From Prostheceraeus crozeri (lineage: Eukaryota > Platyhelminthes > Polycladida > Euryleptidae): 64,000 nt of DNA. Below, one piece after another: positions 21,114 through 30,160 of this stretch; the first letter of the stretch is position 1, and the number at the start of each line of letters is the position of its first letter. The stretch is taken from the NCBI GenBank assembly GCA_907163375.1, contig CAJQUW010007532.1:165001-229000 (forward strand), read 5' to 3'. Both the position numbers and the translations under genes were made by a program. Under the pieces are notes generated by a model. The model had not been told where the DNA came from. It made no database searches and was given only the letters and a program-made list of their open reading frames with translations.

Positions 21114-22841
21114 ATGACAGACAGTGATTTTTCGGACTGGGAAGGATTCATGACTCAGGTCGATACCTGGGAGCAGGATCAATCCATTATTGTGGACAAG
21201 TGTGACAATTTTGAGTATTCGGTCGATGATGGTCAACCTTGTCATTCCGCTGACGTCTTCGAGGAACAGTCCCGTGGGCGCCAACAAATTCGACAGCCTT
21301 GTTACAAAACACGCTCTCAATTTCAAAGAAATAAAAGAATACATTCAATTCCAATGTGTGTCTTGTGCAAGTCCAAAGTTAAGAAGATGCGAAATCACCT
21401 GAATCAGACAAGAATTCACGGTGAGCTCACTACATCTGACAAGAAATTTGTTTTGTCGTACTACAGAACAAGAGATTGTAAGAAAGTATATCATTGCTCT
21501 GATTGTTGCTTGAGATTCACAAATAACAGAAGGCATGACCGTACTCATTCTATCATTCTTATTAAAGACCCTCAGTCTTTTGATCAATTCCCCGGCCATT
21601 TGAAGAGTCAGGCCGAGCGACATTCGATGACAAGCACTCGAGCGAAAGATATAGTATCAAGTTTTATTGACCATAAAGTGAATTTGTTGCTTGCTTCGGC
21701 GGGTGTGAATGAAACATCCGCAAAAAACAAATATTCAAAATATCTGAGAATATTTTTAGAAAATGTTTTTGCATCATCGAAAAACACGAAAAATGCACAT
21801 GTCTTGTCATCAATTGTGAACAACTACTCAAAGAACTCAGCTTATAAGCCTATAACAATAGTTTTGTTCCTTGCACATTTGACAAATTTCGTCAAATTCG
21901 TGGAGAGCTATCACAAGTTCCATGATTTCTCCGTTACGCGTTGGTTCAGCATAATTCGAGAGGTAAAAATGGGATTTAATAAAAAAGCACAGCGAATGAA
22001 AAAAGGTGAACAAGACAAAATGTTTGCTAAGGTTCCTTCTTCAAGCATACTTTCTCATGTATTGATGAAATCTAAGACAATGCTTTCAAATGAAAATGCG
22101 AAACTATCATTCAGGGCTCAAAAGGCACTAAATTTTCTGATTTTGCAAAGCAGATTGAACTGTAGGCCAGGACCGTTGCTATCTCTCGAAGCAAAACAGT
22201 TCCAAACTCTGCAAAAGAACGTCCCTGTTGTCTCAAAATCTCACGAAACCGATTACAAGTATAACGTCAGGATAATAGTACAAAAAGATCAAATCATCTG
22301 GATACGCAAATTACTTGAGAAGTATGAGGAACGTTATAAAAAGAAACCTGTGCTGATTTTTGGAAACTCCAAAGGTGAGGTAGATACTGGTATATCCACG
22401 ATGATTAATCAAACAGTAAGGCAATATATCCCATCTGCCGCTGGATATGACTTTTCACCTACAAGTATTAGAAAAGTTTGGGACAGTCTTATCGCAACCA
22501 CAAAGAACGATATACCTACTGATATCATTCAAGCCCACTATGAGCAGACGGCTCATAGCGAAAAAACTGCCCAAGAGAATTACGTGAAAACTTCATCCAA
22601 GGACAATTTCATCAGACTAACAGAGTTCTATACAAAGAAACTGGAAGGAGGAATCAATGAAGAAGATGGTTATTTGACAAATGATGAAACAGTTGAAACA
22701 GTTTCAAAAGCATTGAAAAAGAGTAAGATAGTGAAAGCTTCAGTAGTGCGTACTGTTGAAATCGAAAAACCGATATGCAGTAAAAAAGTTCGAGTTACTA
22801 AAACTGATATACTCCCAACTAAAAAAAGAATGCTAGAATGA
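21114..22841 (+). CDS. Zinc-finger tyrosine recombinase-like protein (575 aa)
   Basis: This single open frame without an intron is the largest in the window. The N-terminus is acidic. Two C2H2-like fingers follow: C82-x2-C85-x9-H95-x6-H102 and C128-x2-C131-x9-H141-x3-H145. The middle is helical and rich in lysine and serine, like a core-binding domain. The C-terminal part shows the tyrosine-recombinase order: RPGPLLSLEAKQF with R351 (compare RPGELLALRWSDI), a strand region around LIFGN, TSIRKVWDSL with R453 (the usual histidine three before it is T450), and H481 SEKTAQEN Y490, the H to Y spacing of nine typical of the family. It probably cuts and rejoins DNA through Y490. A basic tail with RMLE ends the frame. 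It is Crypton-like in its catalytic part; no reverse transcriptase or capsid-like region is near. The function of the fingers is presumably element recognition. Confidence 0.8.
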   Translation: MTDSDFSDWEGFMTQVDTWEQDQSIIVDKCDNFEYSVDDGQPCHSADVFEEQSRGRQQIRQPCYKTRSQFQRNKRIHSIPMCVLCKSKVKKMRNHLNQTRIHGELTTSDKKFVLSYYRTRDCKKVYHCSDCCLRFTNNRRHDRTHSIILIKDPQSFDQFPGHLKSQAERHSMTSTRAKDIVSSFIDHKVNLLLASAGVNETSAKNKYSKYLRIFLENVFASSKNTKNAHVLSSIVNNYSKNSAYKPITIVLFLAHLTNFVKFVESYHKFHDFSVTRWFSIIREVKMGFNKKAQRMKKGEQDKMFAKVPSSSILSHVLMKSKTMLSNENAKLSFRAQKALNFLILQSRLNCRPGPLLSLEAKQFQTLQKNVPVVSKSHETDYKYNVRIIVQKDQIIWIRKLLEKYEERYKKKPVLIFGNSKGEVDTGISTMINQTVRQYIPSAAGYDFSPTSIRKVWDSLIATTKNDIPTDIIQAHYEQTAHSEKTAQENYVKTSSKDNFIRLTEFYTKKLEGGINEEDGYLTNDETVETVSKALKKSKIVKASVVRTVEIEKPICSKKVRVTKTDILPTKKRMLE

Positions 22842-22945
22842 ACACGGTACCTGTTCCTGAACAGTGTAATGTCTCAAGCAGAGCCTTGCGTGTACGAAAG
22901 TGTAAAAAGAAAGTTAGATATAATGAGTCGGATGATGATGTGTGA
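22838..22945 (+). CDS. Small ORF overlapping the recombinase stop (35 aa)
   Basis: An ATG overlaps the recombinase stop as ATGA and opens a 35-codon frame ending in CKKKVRYNESDDDV. Its basic then acidic composition resembles the tail of the recombinase, so it may be the original C-terminal tail displaced by a one-base change, or chance. There is no other evidence for translation. Confidence 0.3.
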   Translation: MNTVPVPEQCNVSSRALRVRKCKKKVRYNESDDDV

Positions 22946-23414
22946 AAGGACAATTCTTCATAATTTCTATGGGTTGATTATATTTGTACACATATTTTGT
23001 GTTCTGTATTCATGTTTGTATACAGCTTATTCAGTAATTTTGTAAAGTTATGAATATATGTTTGATATTCAAAAATACAGATTCTTCGTTTTGATATCTT
23101 CATTGTGGGATTTCGAACTTCAATTGCGTGAGTTAACATAGACAGAGCTAACAATATTTGTTGAACATACATGTAGCAGTATATAATCTGAGTTTAAATA
23201 TCTATATAAAATTCAAATGCAATCCGGGTTTTTATTGGTGAAACAAATTCAAATATGAGGTGAGCTGCAGATTGTATAATCAAAAACAATGATGTGATGT
23301 CAAGCTTGAGAGTAGTCAAATTTAGATAGGTACCACAAGTCTGGATAAAGATAAGAACTACAAAGAAACCTGAATATTTTGATTCTTTAATAAAAAAAAT
23401 TTACGGCTTTTATA

Positions 23415-23750
23415 ATAAGGGCGCCTTGTGCACTTCAAGCGTACCAGACGCCCTTATTATTTTTCATGCGTACTAAGCGCCCTTATTATTTTTTATGTGT
23501 ACCAAGCGCCCTTATTATTTTTTTTGAGTTTAAATTTTCAAATTCAAACTTGGCCCATGAAAGTACATTAGAAATACTTAATAATACTATCACTATGACT
23601 AAGACAGATTGTAACTTTCAAAAGTGTACCAAACGCCCTTTTCTCGCAACTATTGTACGAAGCGCCCTTTTTGTACCAAGCGCCCCGATTATTCTACCTT
23701 TTGTACAAAGAGCCCTTATTATTTTTTTTGGTGTACAGAGGGCCCTTATC
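23415..23750. repeat. Right cluster of GTACCAAGCGCCCTT motifs
   Basis: Nine copies are visible: one inverted (near 23417, AATAAGGGCGCCTTG) and eight direct, near 23441, 23469, 23497, 23623, 23653, 23672, 23701 and 23731. Many are followed by an ATTATTTTTT-type run. The direct orientation dominates here, while inverted copies are common at the left end, so the motif points outward overall. Confidence 0.9.
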
Positions 23751-23754
23751 TAAT

Positions 23755-24191
23755 AAGTGTGTTATATTTAGCGTGTTATCAATACTGAAAATCGTGAGGC
23801 CAAAATTCAGGAAAAAATTACACATATAAAATTCACAAGTCAATAACAAATACAAAATGTCAGATTGGAACAAACCACGATTATAGGCACGAATCATTGA
23901 AAGAAGGAATGATTGTTGCCTCATTTTTATTGTGCACTGCGGCACACGAAGTGTTTGTGAGTAGGGATTCATTTCAGGAGCCAGGCAATGGAGTGGATGA
24001 TCTTCATCAAACAATAAAGCTCTAAACAAGTTCATTGATGCACATAGACGGCGATATTCCAACGGCAGAAAGTTGCAGTATTGACACCTCGATGAACCGC
24101 AAATTATTCGATGGGCCCTATTTTGAACGCTTTCAAACCGCTTGGAAGATGAAACGCTGATATTAGCCAGGACTGGTGAAGCATACTCAAT
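23755..24191 (-). mobile_element. LINE B, 3' part (C-terminus of ORF2 and 3' region)
   Basis: The minus-strand translation reads EYASPVLANISVSSSKRFE, NRAHRIICGSSRCQYC, NFLPLEYRRLC and MRQQSFLLSMIRAYNRGLF, collinear with the C-terminus of LINE A. It continues directly from LINE B sequence at 27108, because SIIEYAS is shared at the 14-bp duplication. The frame is open to near 23760. Confidence 0.85.
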
Positions 24192-24222
24192 CCGAAACAA
24201 TTTTAAGAACAAAGTTCTTAAT

Positions 24223-24834
24223 ATAACCATTGCATTCAAAAATTTTCAGAATTTTCTCAATTTCATCATGAAATATATTCCAATTGCTGGCTACTCAGCA
24301 TTCCAATAATCAGACCCCGGTGCCACGCTCTTGGACAGTTTGCTTCAAAATTTAATAGTACATTTGTGAACGTTTTTTTTCTAAAGATGCTAGTTTCCAA
24401 ATTATTCGTAATATTTATTTTAACATCCAAGAATGCTATACTATTGCCTCCAATATCTACAGAAAATTTTAAATTTTTGTGTTGTATATTTAAAAATTGG
24501 TGAAACCGTTCTACTTTCTTTATATCATCAAAAACGCAAATGCAATCATTTACATATCTTGCGTAATAAAGTGGACTGCATTCTTCATTCATCCAATTTT
24601 GTTCCATATGTGACAAAAATAGATTTGCGAGTGTAGGAGCAAGGGGGGGGGAACCCATACTTACGCCATCAATCTGCTTAAACATTTGGTCATTAAATAA
24701 AAATTGACCACTCGTGGCAAACAGGCACAGTTTTTTAAATACATCCCTGCCAAACAAAGGCTTGTTAGTTGAATTCTTATCATAGACTTAATTAGCCGCC
24801 AACTCAATTGTTTCATTTACAGGTATGTTCGTGA
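24223..24834 (-). repeat. Inverted 5' arm of PLE 1
   Basis: This arm is the inverted partner of about 26496-27107. It encodes on the minus strand the RT stretch from GRDVFKKLCLF through IDGVSMGSPPLAPTLANLF to RAWHRGLIIGML. Here the motif around GSP is open, whereas the forward arm has two fewer C in the same run. The arm also lacks about 12 bp present in the forward arm near AGCATATACGG. The arms thus differ by small changes after or during insertion. Confidence 0.9.
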
Positions 24835-24848
24835 ATCAATCATTTAAG

Positions 24849-24885
24849 TCATCAACAATCAATACATTGTATTGATTGTTGATGA
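24849..24885. repeat. Perfect hairpin beside the inverted PLE arm
   Basis: TCATCAACAATCAATAC is followed by ATT and then the exact complement GTATTGATTGTTGATGA: 17 paired bases with a 3-base loop. It sits about 15 bp from the inner end of the inverted arm, at the boundary with the forward copy's 5' region. Confidence 0.95.
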
Positions 24886-25109
24886 ATAGCAACTTTCGAT
24901 CCAATCATGCTTCTATCATTGCAGACTGTGATCACTCCGGGTGAAGACAATTCATTTTCTAAGTGTTTGGCGTTCCGCGCTGTCATTTCCTGTACAGTAT
25001 TTGTGTGGACTACACTTTCAAGCCGGAGCCTAAAGTGCAGAAGTTTTTATTTGTCATGTAAGTCTCTTGTGCATAGTCCAGTGTATTTTGTGAATTTTAA
25101 TGAGTAATG

Positions 25110-25200
25110 AACTCTTGAGAAGGACATTTTGTTAATGTCGAAACGCGTTGAGATCTTTTAGCGAGATTAGTTTTACTGCAATAAAGAGATAACACTGTGA
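25110..25200 (+). promoter_or_regulatory. PLE 1 terminal-repeat-like segment before the RT gene
   Basis: GGACATTTTGTTAATGTC followed by GAAACGCGTTGAG and, further on, TGCAATAAAGAGATAACAC is laid out like the PLE 2 3' end (stem, GAAA, CAATAAAGAGA). This is what is left of a terminal repeat of the element; its hammerhead-like core (CTTGAGA) is degenerate. It probably carries the promoter, by analogy with other PLEs. Confidence 0.4.
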
Positions 25201-26738
25201 CGATGTTTTCTAACATACTGATCTGTATGCTACTATGGCTATATAAGAATGTAAAAACAGCCACGTACTTTCATTGTTTGGAGAGCTTGTATGGTATTCC
25301 TGTGAGTTATTTTCGAAAATTTGAAAAGTTGACTGAGAAAAAGCTAACATTGCAATTTGACCTTGCGTACTTTGAGAAATGTATTTTCCTAAAAGTTGTA
25401 CCAAAGTTCTTAACGATCAAAGTTCCGAAGTTTAAATCGCTGTCGCAGATTGCTGATAATTGTGATAGACTAGTGGTTGAAGCTCAGATTAAATATGTAC
25501 AAAAAATGATTAGACATAACACCAAACAAATTGATGACATTACTTGCAAAATTAAGGATCAATTGTCCTGGTTTAGACTTGTGGTCTTGAAACTGATGGT
25601 GATACGTAGTATTCAACCTAAGTTGAAGGAGGTTGAAAATAAACATAATGATAAACTAAAACGGTTATGGTTAAATAATCGGATCAAATCTCCGGATTGC
25701 CTTGTTAATCTAAGTAACTATGAATTAACCCTAAAAGAGCGTGAAGTACTAAGGTTTGGCCTTAAACATAGTGTGATTCCTAAAAATATTTGTAATGATA
25801 AGATTAAATACCAATTAGAAAAAGCTATTGCTGTTAACATTAAAAATGAAAATGAATTTAATTTAACACCAGTGGTAAAACGTGAAATTCAGGAAGCTGC
25901 AACTCACTTCTTTAAAGCTGGAAAAAAGATATGTAATGATAAATACAATCGTGAAACCCACAAAGTACTGGAAAAGTTGGCGAAACGCAAGGATATACAA
26001 GTGTGTTCCTTTGATAAGGGGAATGGATTGGTGATAGTCAACTCATTTGAGTACAACAAAAATATGAGTGATATTTTAAAAGACGTAACTAAATTCCAAA
26101 AAATTGAATATGATGAGGATGACATTCATAAACATCCGACAGTAACCGAGGAAGGCAGATTGTATCGTTACATTTATAAGTATTTGCGTAGATATATTGA
26201 TGAGAAAACGTACAAGTTTATTAGCCCTTCTGGCAGTGAGCCCGAAGTGGCAGTGAGGCTCTATGGTACTGTGAAAGTGCACAAAGATAACAAACCTATG
26301 AGACCAATAATAAGTACTATTGGCTCTGCAAGTTACAATTTGGCAAAAGTTTTAGATAATCTAATAAAACCACATATAAATTCGAAACATATGTTGAATT
26401 CTACCTCTCACTTGATAGAAGAAATTAATAAAAATCAAGAACTTTTTCATGACAAACATATTTTAATTAGTTATGATGTTGAATCACTGTTCACGAACAT
26501 ACCTGTAAATGAAACAATTGAGTTGGCGGCTAATTTAGTCTATGATAAGAATTCAACTAACAAGCCTTTGTTTGGCAGGGATGTATTTAAAAAACTGTGC
26601 CTGTTTGCCACGAGTGGTCAATTTTTATTTAATGACCAAATGTTTAAGCAGATTGATGGCGTAAGTATGGGTTCCCCCCCTTGCTCCTACACTCGCAAAT
26701 CTATTTTTGTCACATATGGAACAAAATTGGATGAATGA
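25197..26738 (+). CDS. PLE reverse transcriptase (N-terminal 500 residues)
   Basis: This 513-codon frame shows the PLE layout. The N-terminal third is basic and helical. SFDKGNGLVIVN corresponds to the PLE segment usually seen as ADKGNAVVVMD. RLYGTVKVHKDNKPMRPIIS and ASYNLAKVLDNLIKPH match the LPKIHK and YNLAK segments known only from PLE RTs. ISYDVESLFTNIPVNETI holds the first catalytic aspartate D427, and GVSMGSP the next block. The last residues after GSPP are out of frame. The rest of the RT is read at 26707-27102 with YYARYVNDCICVF, where the second aspartate of the usual YVDD is N. The copy is therefore probably inactive. It lies antisense to LINE B. Confidence 0.88.
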   Translation: MTMFSNILICMLLWLYKNVKTATYFHCLESLYGIPVSYFRKFEKLTEKKLTLQFDLAYFEKCIFLKVVPKFLTIKVPKFKSLSQIADNCDRLVVEAQIKYVQKMIRHNTKQIDDITCKIKDQLSWFRLVVLKLMVIRSIQPKLKEVENKHNDKLKRLWLNNRIKSPDCLVNLSNYELTLKEREVLRFGLKHSVIPKNICNDKIKYQLEKAIAVNIKNENEFNLTPVVKREIQEAATHFFKAGKKICNDKYNRETHKVLEKLAKRKDIQVCSFDKGNGLVIVNSFEYNKNMSDILKDVTKFQKIEYDEDDIHKHPTVTEEGRLYRYIYKYLRRYIDEKTYKFISPSGSEPEVAVRLYGTVKVHKDNKPMRPIISTIGSASYNLAKVLDNLIKPHINSKHMLNSTSHLIEEINKNQELFHDKHILISYDVESLFTNIPVNETIELAANLVYDKNSTNKPLFGRDVFKKLCLFATSGQFLFNDQMFKQIDGVSMGSPPCSYTRKSIFVTYGTKLDE

Positions 26739-27102
26739 AGAATGCAGTCCACTTTATTACGCAAGATATGTAAATGATTGCATTTGCGTTTTTGATGATA
26801 TAAAGAAAGTAGAACGGTTTCACCAATTTTTAAATATACAACACAAAAATTTAAAATTTTCTGTAGATATTGGAGGCAATAGTATAGCATTCTTGGATGT
26901 TAAAATAAATATTACGAATAATTTGGAAACTAGCATCTTTAGAAAAAAAACGTTCACAAATGTACTATTAAATTTTGAAGCAAACTGTCCAAGAGCGTGG
27001 CACCGAGGTCTGATTATTGGAATGCTGAGTAGAGCATATACGGCAGCCAGCAATTGGAATATATTTCATGATGAAATTGAGAAAATTCTGAAAAATTTTT
27101 GA
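26707..27102 (+). pseudogene. PLE reverse transcriptase, C-terminal palm and thumb
   Basis: This continues the preceding frame after a change in a C run. Segments seen are LSHMEQNWM, ARYVNDCICVFDD (YVDD-type box), FSVDIGGNSIAFLDVKI (PLE FLD segment), TSIFRKKTFTNVLLNF and RGLIIGMLSRAY. The frame stops at KNF just before the 14-bp target repeat, so the GIY-YIG endonuclease that follows in many PLEs is absent. Confidence 0.85.
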
Positions 27103-27107
27103 ATGCA

Positions 27108-29407
27108 ATGAAGCATACTCAATGATACTTCTGATAGAAGCATTATATACCAAAACTAGATCACTTTTTGAAAGAAAAGGCTTCAGCCTCCGCAAAACTG
27201 ACAAACGAGAGGAAGCCTTCTTCGTTTTGCTGAAAACGTGCGTGTCCCACTTGAGAAATTCATCAAAAATAACTCCAAAGAATTTCATGGTGGATACTAC
27301 ATGAATACCAGAGAGACTGTATAGAGATAAATCATGCTGTCGACTTTTTGAAATAAACATTTGTTTGCACTTTTCTTCTTTGATGGTCATAAAGTTGTCC
27401 TCCGTCCATCTCAACACATCATGATATCCATTAAGCATGGAACTCTCAGAATCGCTTTTTTGAATTTTTCCTACAAGCAGTATGTCATCAGCATATTTAG
27501 TTAGCAATGTGTCATTAGTGTTAGAAATCAATAAGTCGGAGACAAAGAAACCAAAGGCCAAAGGACCGACCGAAGATCCCTGTGGTATGCCGCTGTGAAC
27601 TGATTCTGCGTTGCTGCGAGAGTTTTTCCACCGTGTACACTGAGTTCGACAAGAAAGGTAGTTTGACATGAAGGCGATGAGAAAATTATCAAAATTTGCA
27701 TTTAACATCTTTCGTATCAACAGATTATGGGAGATCCTATCAAACCCCTTTGTCAAGTCAATTGAAAGAATATGACATCCGATGACGTCTTTCTCCTGGA
27801 GTGTCTTCGTGATAAAGTCTTTCACACTCACCAATGCGCATGCAGTTGATCTCTTTTTTCTGAAGCCAAATTGTCTAGAGTCGTACCGAGATGTAAACTG
27901 GTAACCGAGTCGTTGCACAAGAATTTTCTAAAATAATCTTTCAGGTACAGGAAGCAATGAAATGGGACGTACATTATTCAGGTTTGGAGGATTTGCTTTC
28001 TGAAGTGGCACTATGTCTGCTCGTTTCCACAGTAGTGGCAGGTCTGCGATCTCCATACATTTGTTGAATATAATGGTCAAAGGAGTGGATAGAACACTTG
28101 ATAATTTCGACCAAGCAATTGTCGGGATCAAATCAGATCCTGGGGGCGATTTCGGTTTGACGCGACTCAAGTGCATTTCTACTTCAAGTTCCGAAAAATG
28201 AAATGGTTGTGCAAAGGCAGGGAGTGAGACATCTACAGGATCGTGGATAAATTCCATTGAAAGCCGGTGATTAAGATCATTCAAAATTTCAGAAATGTGT
28301 CGTTGAGTATCGCATTGAGGTAGCCAATCACGACTCTGATTATTATAGTTATTCATCACAATCTTATGAATATCCTAAATCGAGTGGGAACGTAGATAAG
28401 AGTCGCTCCACGACCTCTGGGCATTTGATATCATTAACTTCACCTTTTCACGGTAATGGTGATAAAGACTCCAGTTTTTTTCACGGTGGGCCCTGTATCG
28501 TTTGTTGATTGCTACTTTCATGACGTTCGTAATCCATGGTTTACCGGTTGACTTTCTGATTATATATATGGTCTGTTGGAAGCAGTGCGATCGCATCTCG
28601 GAGAAGTTTGTAAAAAATTTCACAAGACGAATTTACGTCAGAAGTATGAAGCAACTCATCCCATTTGACTTGAGCAAGAGATTTGCGAGCACGATTCAAA
28701 AATGATTCACGAAAGTCGATAACTTGTATAAATGTAGCTTGAGGACGGAAAGTCATCAATGGCCGCAAAAGTATGACGTTGTGATCGCTGTGCCGCACTG
28801 GTGGCAGGATTAAAGCATTCGAATACATATCACAATATTGGTCTGGCAACAATATCAAGTCTAAGGTACTCAGATTTCGTGTAGGCTGGTGTATTACATT
28901 TATGACGTTAAGACAAGATTCGAAGATATACGGATCAACTCTGTTAAAGTCACCTGCTACAAATACTGGACATTGAGGATATCGGATGAGTATATCATCA
29001 ATAGTAGTCACAACGTAGTCACACAGAGCAACTTTTGTACTGGTATTCAAAGCTCCACCATGAGGAAAATAAACAATAGCAAATATGCACTGAAAGCTTT
29101 CATAAGAAATATGTAAGATCATCAATTCCACTTCCGAAAATTGTGAATTGCAGAAAAGGAGCGAGGAGGAAAACGATGCCTTAATCCAACTGCATAGTCC
29201 ACCACCCAGTTTCCCCGATGCTCGACCTGCTCTATGTAGAACGTATCCAGGCAACGAGATCGAAGAGTCAGACATTGAATCATCACACCAATACTCGGTG
29301 ACGAGGATAAAGTCCAGAGAGTATTGTGAAGATAACACTTCGTCAATTTTATTAAAGATGGATCTGGCGTTGAAATAACATATTGACGGGAGGGGAAATT
29401 CATTTAG
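27108..29407 (-). pseudogene. LINE B ORF2: endonuclease plus reverse transcriptase
   Basis: The endonuclease reads ICYFNARSIFNKIDEV, VTEYW (metal-binding glutamate), FVAGDFNRVDP and RHSDHNVILL (29406-28541). After a frame change the linker has KPWITNVMKVAINKRYRAHREKNW. The RT follows with PGSDLIPTIAW, NVRPISLLPV, FGFRKKRSTACALV, SIDLTKGFDRISHNLL, HSGIPQGSSVGP, KYADDILLVG, NFMTIKEEKCKQMF and MKFFGVIFDEFLKWDTHV. One stop follows LPVPERLF near 27928 and another lies at 28375. It makes and integrates cDNA in the known LINE scheme. It has no in-frame ATG near its start and lies in the same frame as ORF1. Confidence 0.88.
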
Positions 29408-30160
29408 TCAGACAACGGGCTTCATAATGATTTTACCATTCTTCAAAAATACGTTTTCACCGTTGCCTTTTCGTTGTTTGTATTCAGCCACGATCTGCTT
29501 ATCTATTTCTAGCTGCATTCGAGTCATGTCATTACGAAAATATATGCGAGTACCATTCGACTGATTCACATTCTTCAGTTTCCAGGCGTTTTTCATTAAA
29601 CGTCGTTTATCATCAAAGTCCGCAAATCGAACTTTTATCGGTCTCGGCCGCTTTCCTCGCTTTCCAATTCGTGAGTACGAAGCAACACTGATAAACTTTG
29701 AAACAGATAACTGCTTCAGGAGGTCGTCAAGATCTTTATCATCCTGGTCATCATTTTCAGCGTCGTCCCTCTCCTCCGATTCCTTTAACCCGAAAATGAT
29801 CACGCCATTCTTTTTCTCCTGACGTTCATTCTGTTCGGTTAAAGCTTCGTGCAATATATTTGCTACGTCGACTTTGAAATTCGATTCCAATTGATTTCGA
29901 ATAGCCTTCAGCTCCTGCTCCATTTTCGCAAAGCGAACGAACATATCACAGATGTTAATCGATTTGCAATTGTCACAACAATAGGTTACATTCTCAGATG
30001 CCAGTACAGCTCTTCCGATATTTGCAGTTATTAAAGAGCAATCTTTCCGAATATGAAAAGATTTTCTGCATAAATTGCACACAATACAATCACCATCTAT
30101 TGTTTGTTGACAAGCTTGACACAGGACACTGGTGGACACATCGCTATTCTTTTTGGACAT
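29408..30160 (-). CDS. LINE B ORF1 protein (250 aa, PHD-like finger and RRM-like domain)
   Basis: This frame is complete from MSKKNSDVST to KIIMKPVV. Residues 14-60 hold a Cys/His-rich finger (CQAC, CIVCNLC, FHIRKDC, CCDNC) like the PHD-type fingers of CR1-group ORF1 proteins. A coiled region (KMEQELKAIRNQLE) follows, then an RRM-like part starting NGVIIFGLKE with SYSRIGKRGKRPRPIKVRF, and a basic C-terminal tail. Such proteins bind the element RNA as a chaperone. The stop is TGA, followed by CTA, and ORF2 continues in the same frame. Confidence 0.88.
   Translation of the reverse strand: MSKKNSDVSTSVLCQACQQTIDGDCIVCNLCRKSFHIRKDCSLITANIGRAVLASENVTYCCDNCKSINICDMFVRFAKMEQELKAIRNQLESNFKVDVANILHEALTEQNERQEKKNGVIIFGLKESEERDDAENDDQDDKDLDDLLKQLSVSKFISVASYSRIGKRGKRPRPIKVRFADFDDKRRLMKNAWKLKNVNQSNGTRIYFRNDMTRMQLEIDKQIVAEYKQRKGNGENVFLKNGKIIMKPVV

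Larger units (their letters stand above)
20575..23750 (+). mobile_element. Tyrosine-recombinase-encoding element with clustered GCGCCC repeats
   Basis: The 3.18-kb segment starts GATAAGGGCGCTTGGTAC and ends with the inverted GTACAGAGGGCCCTTATC, a pair of imperfect inverted ends. Both flanks continue with TAAT, a possible 4-bp target duplication, though the left flank is a TAA repeat and this could be chance. Five copies of the motif GTACCAAGCGCCCTTATT lie in the left 310 bp and nine in the right 335 bp, in both orientations. One long gene (21114-22841) lies inside. Known animal tyrosine-recombinase DNA elements (Cryptons) lack inverted ends, and the other YR elements carry a reverse transcriptase, which is absent here. 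The assignment as one mobile unit is inferred. Confidence 0.7.
24192..27107 (+). mobile_element. Penelope-like element 1 (inside LINE B)
   Basis: The 2.9-kb insertion is flanked by 14-bp direct repeats gaagcatactcaat (24178-24191 region and 27109-27122 region) in LINE B coding sequence. It contains a forward copy with a 5' terminal-repeat-like region and RT gene (about 24886-27107). At the 5' side a partial copy of its own 3' end lies inverted (about 24223-24834), after a 31-bp extra segment. Both copies end at the same base pattern TGAATGCAAT. No GIY-YIG domain follows the RT, so this copy either lost it or belongs to a shorter lineage. Confidence 0.9.

Noticed and set aside
25110-25150. A hammerhead ribozyme before the PLE 1 RT gene
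   Set aside because: The first core reads CTTGAGA rather than CUGANGA, so only the layout, not the core, is kept.
28889-29116. Plus-strand frames over 28.0-29.4 kb as separate genes
   Set aside because: They are the antisense shadows of the LINE B endonuclease and linker, whose minus-strand motifs are clear.
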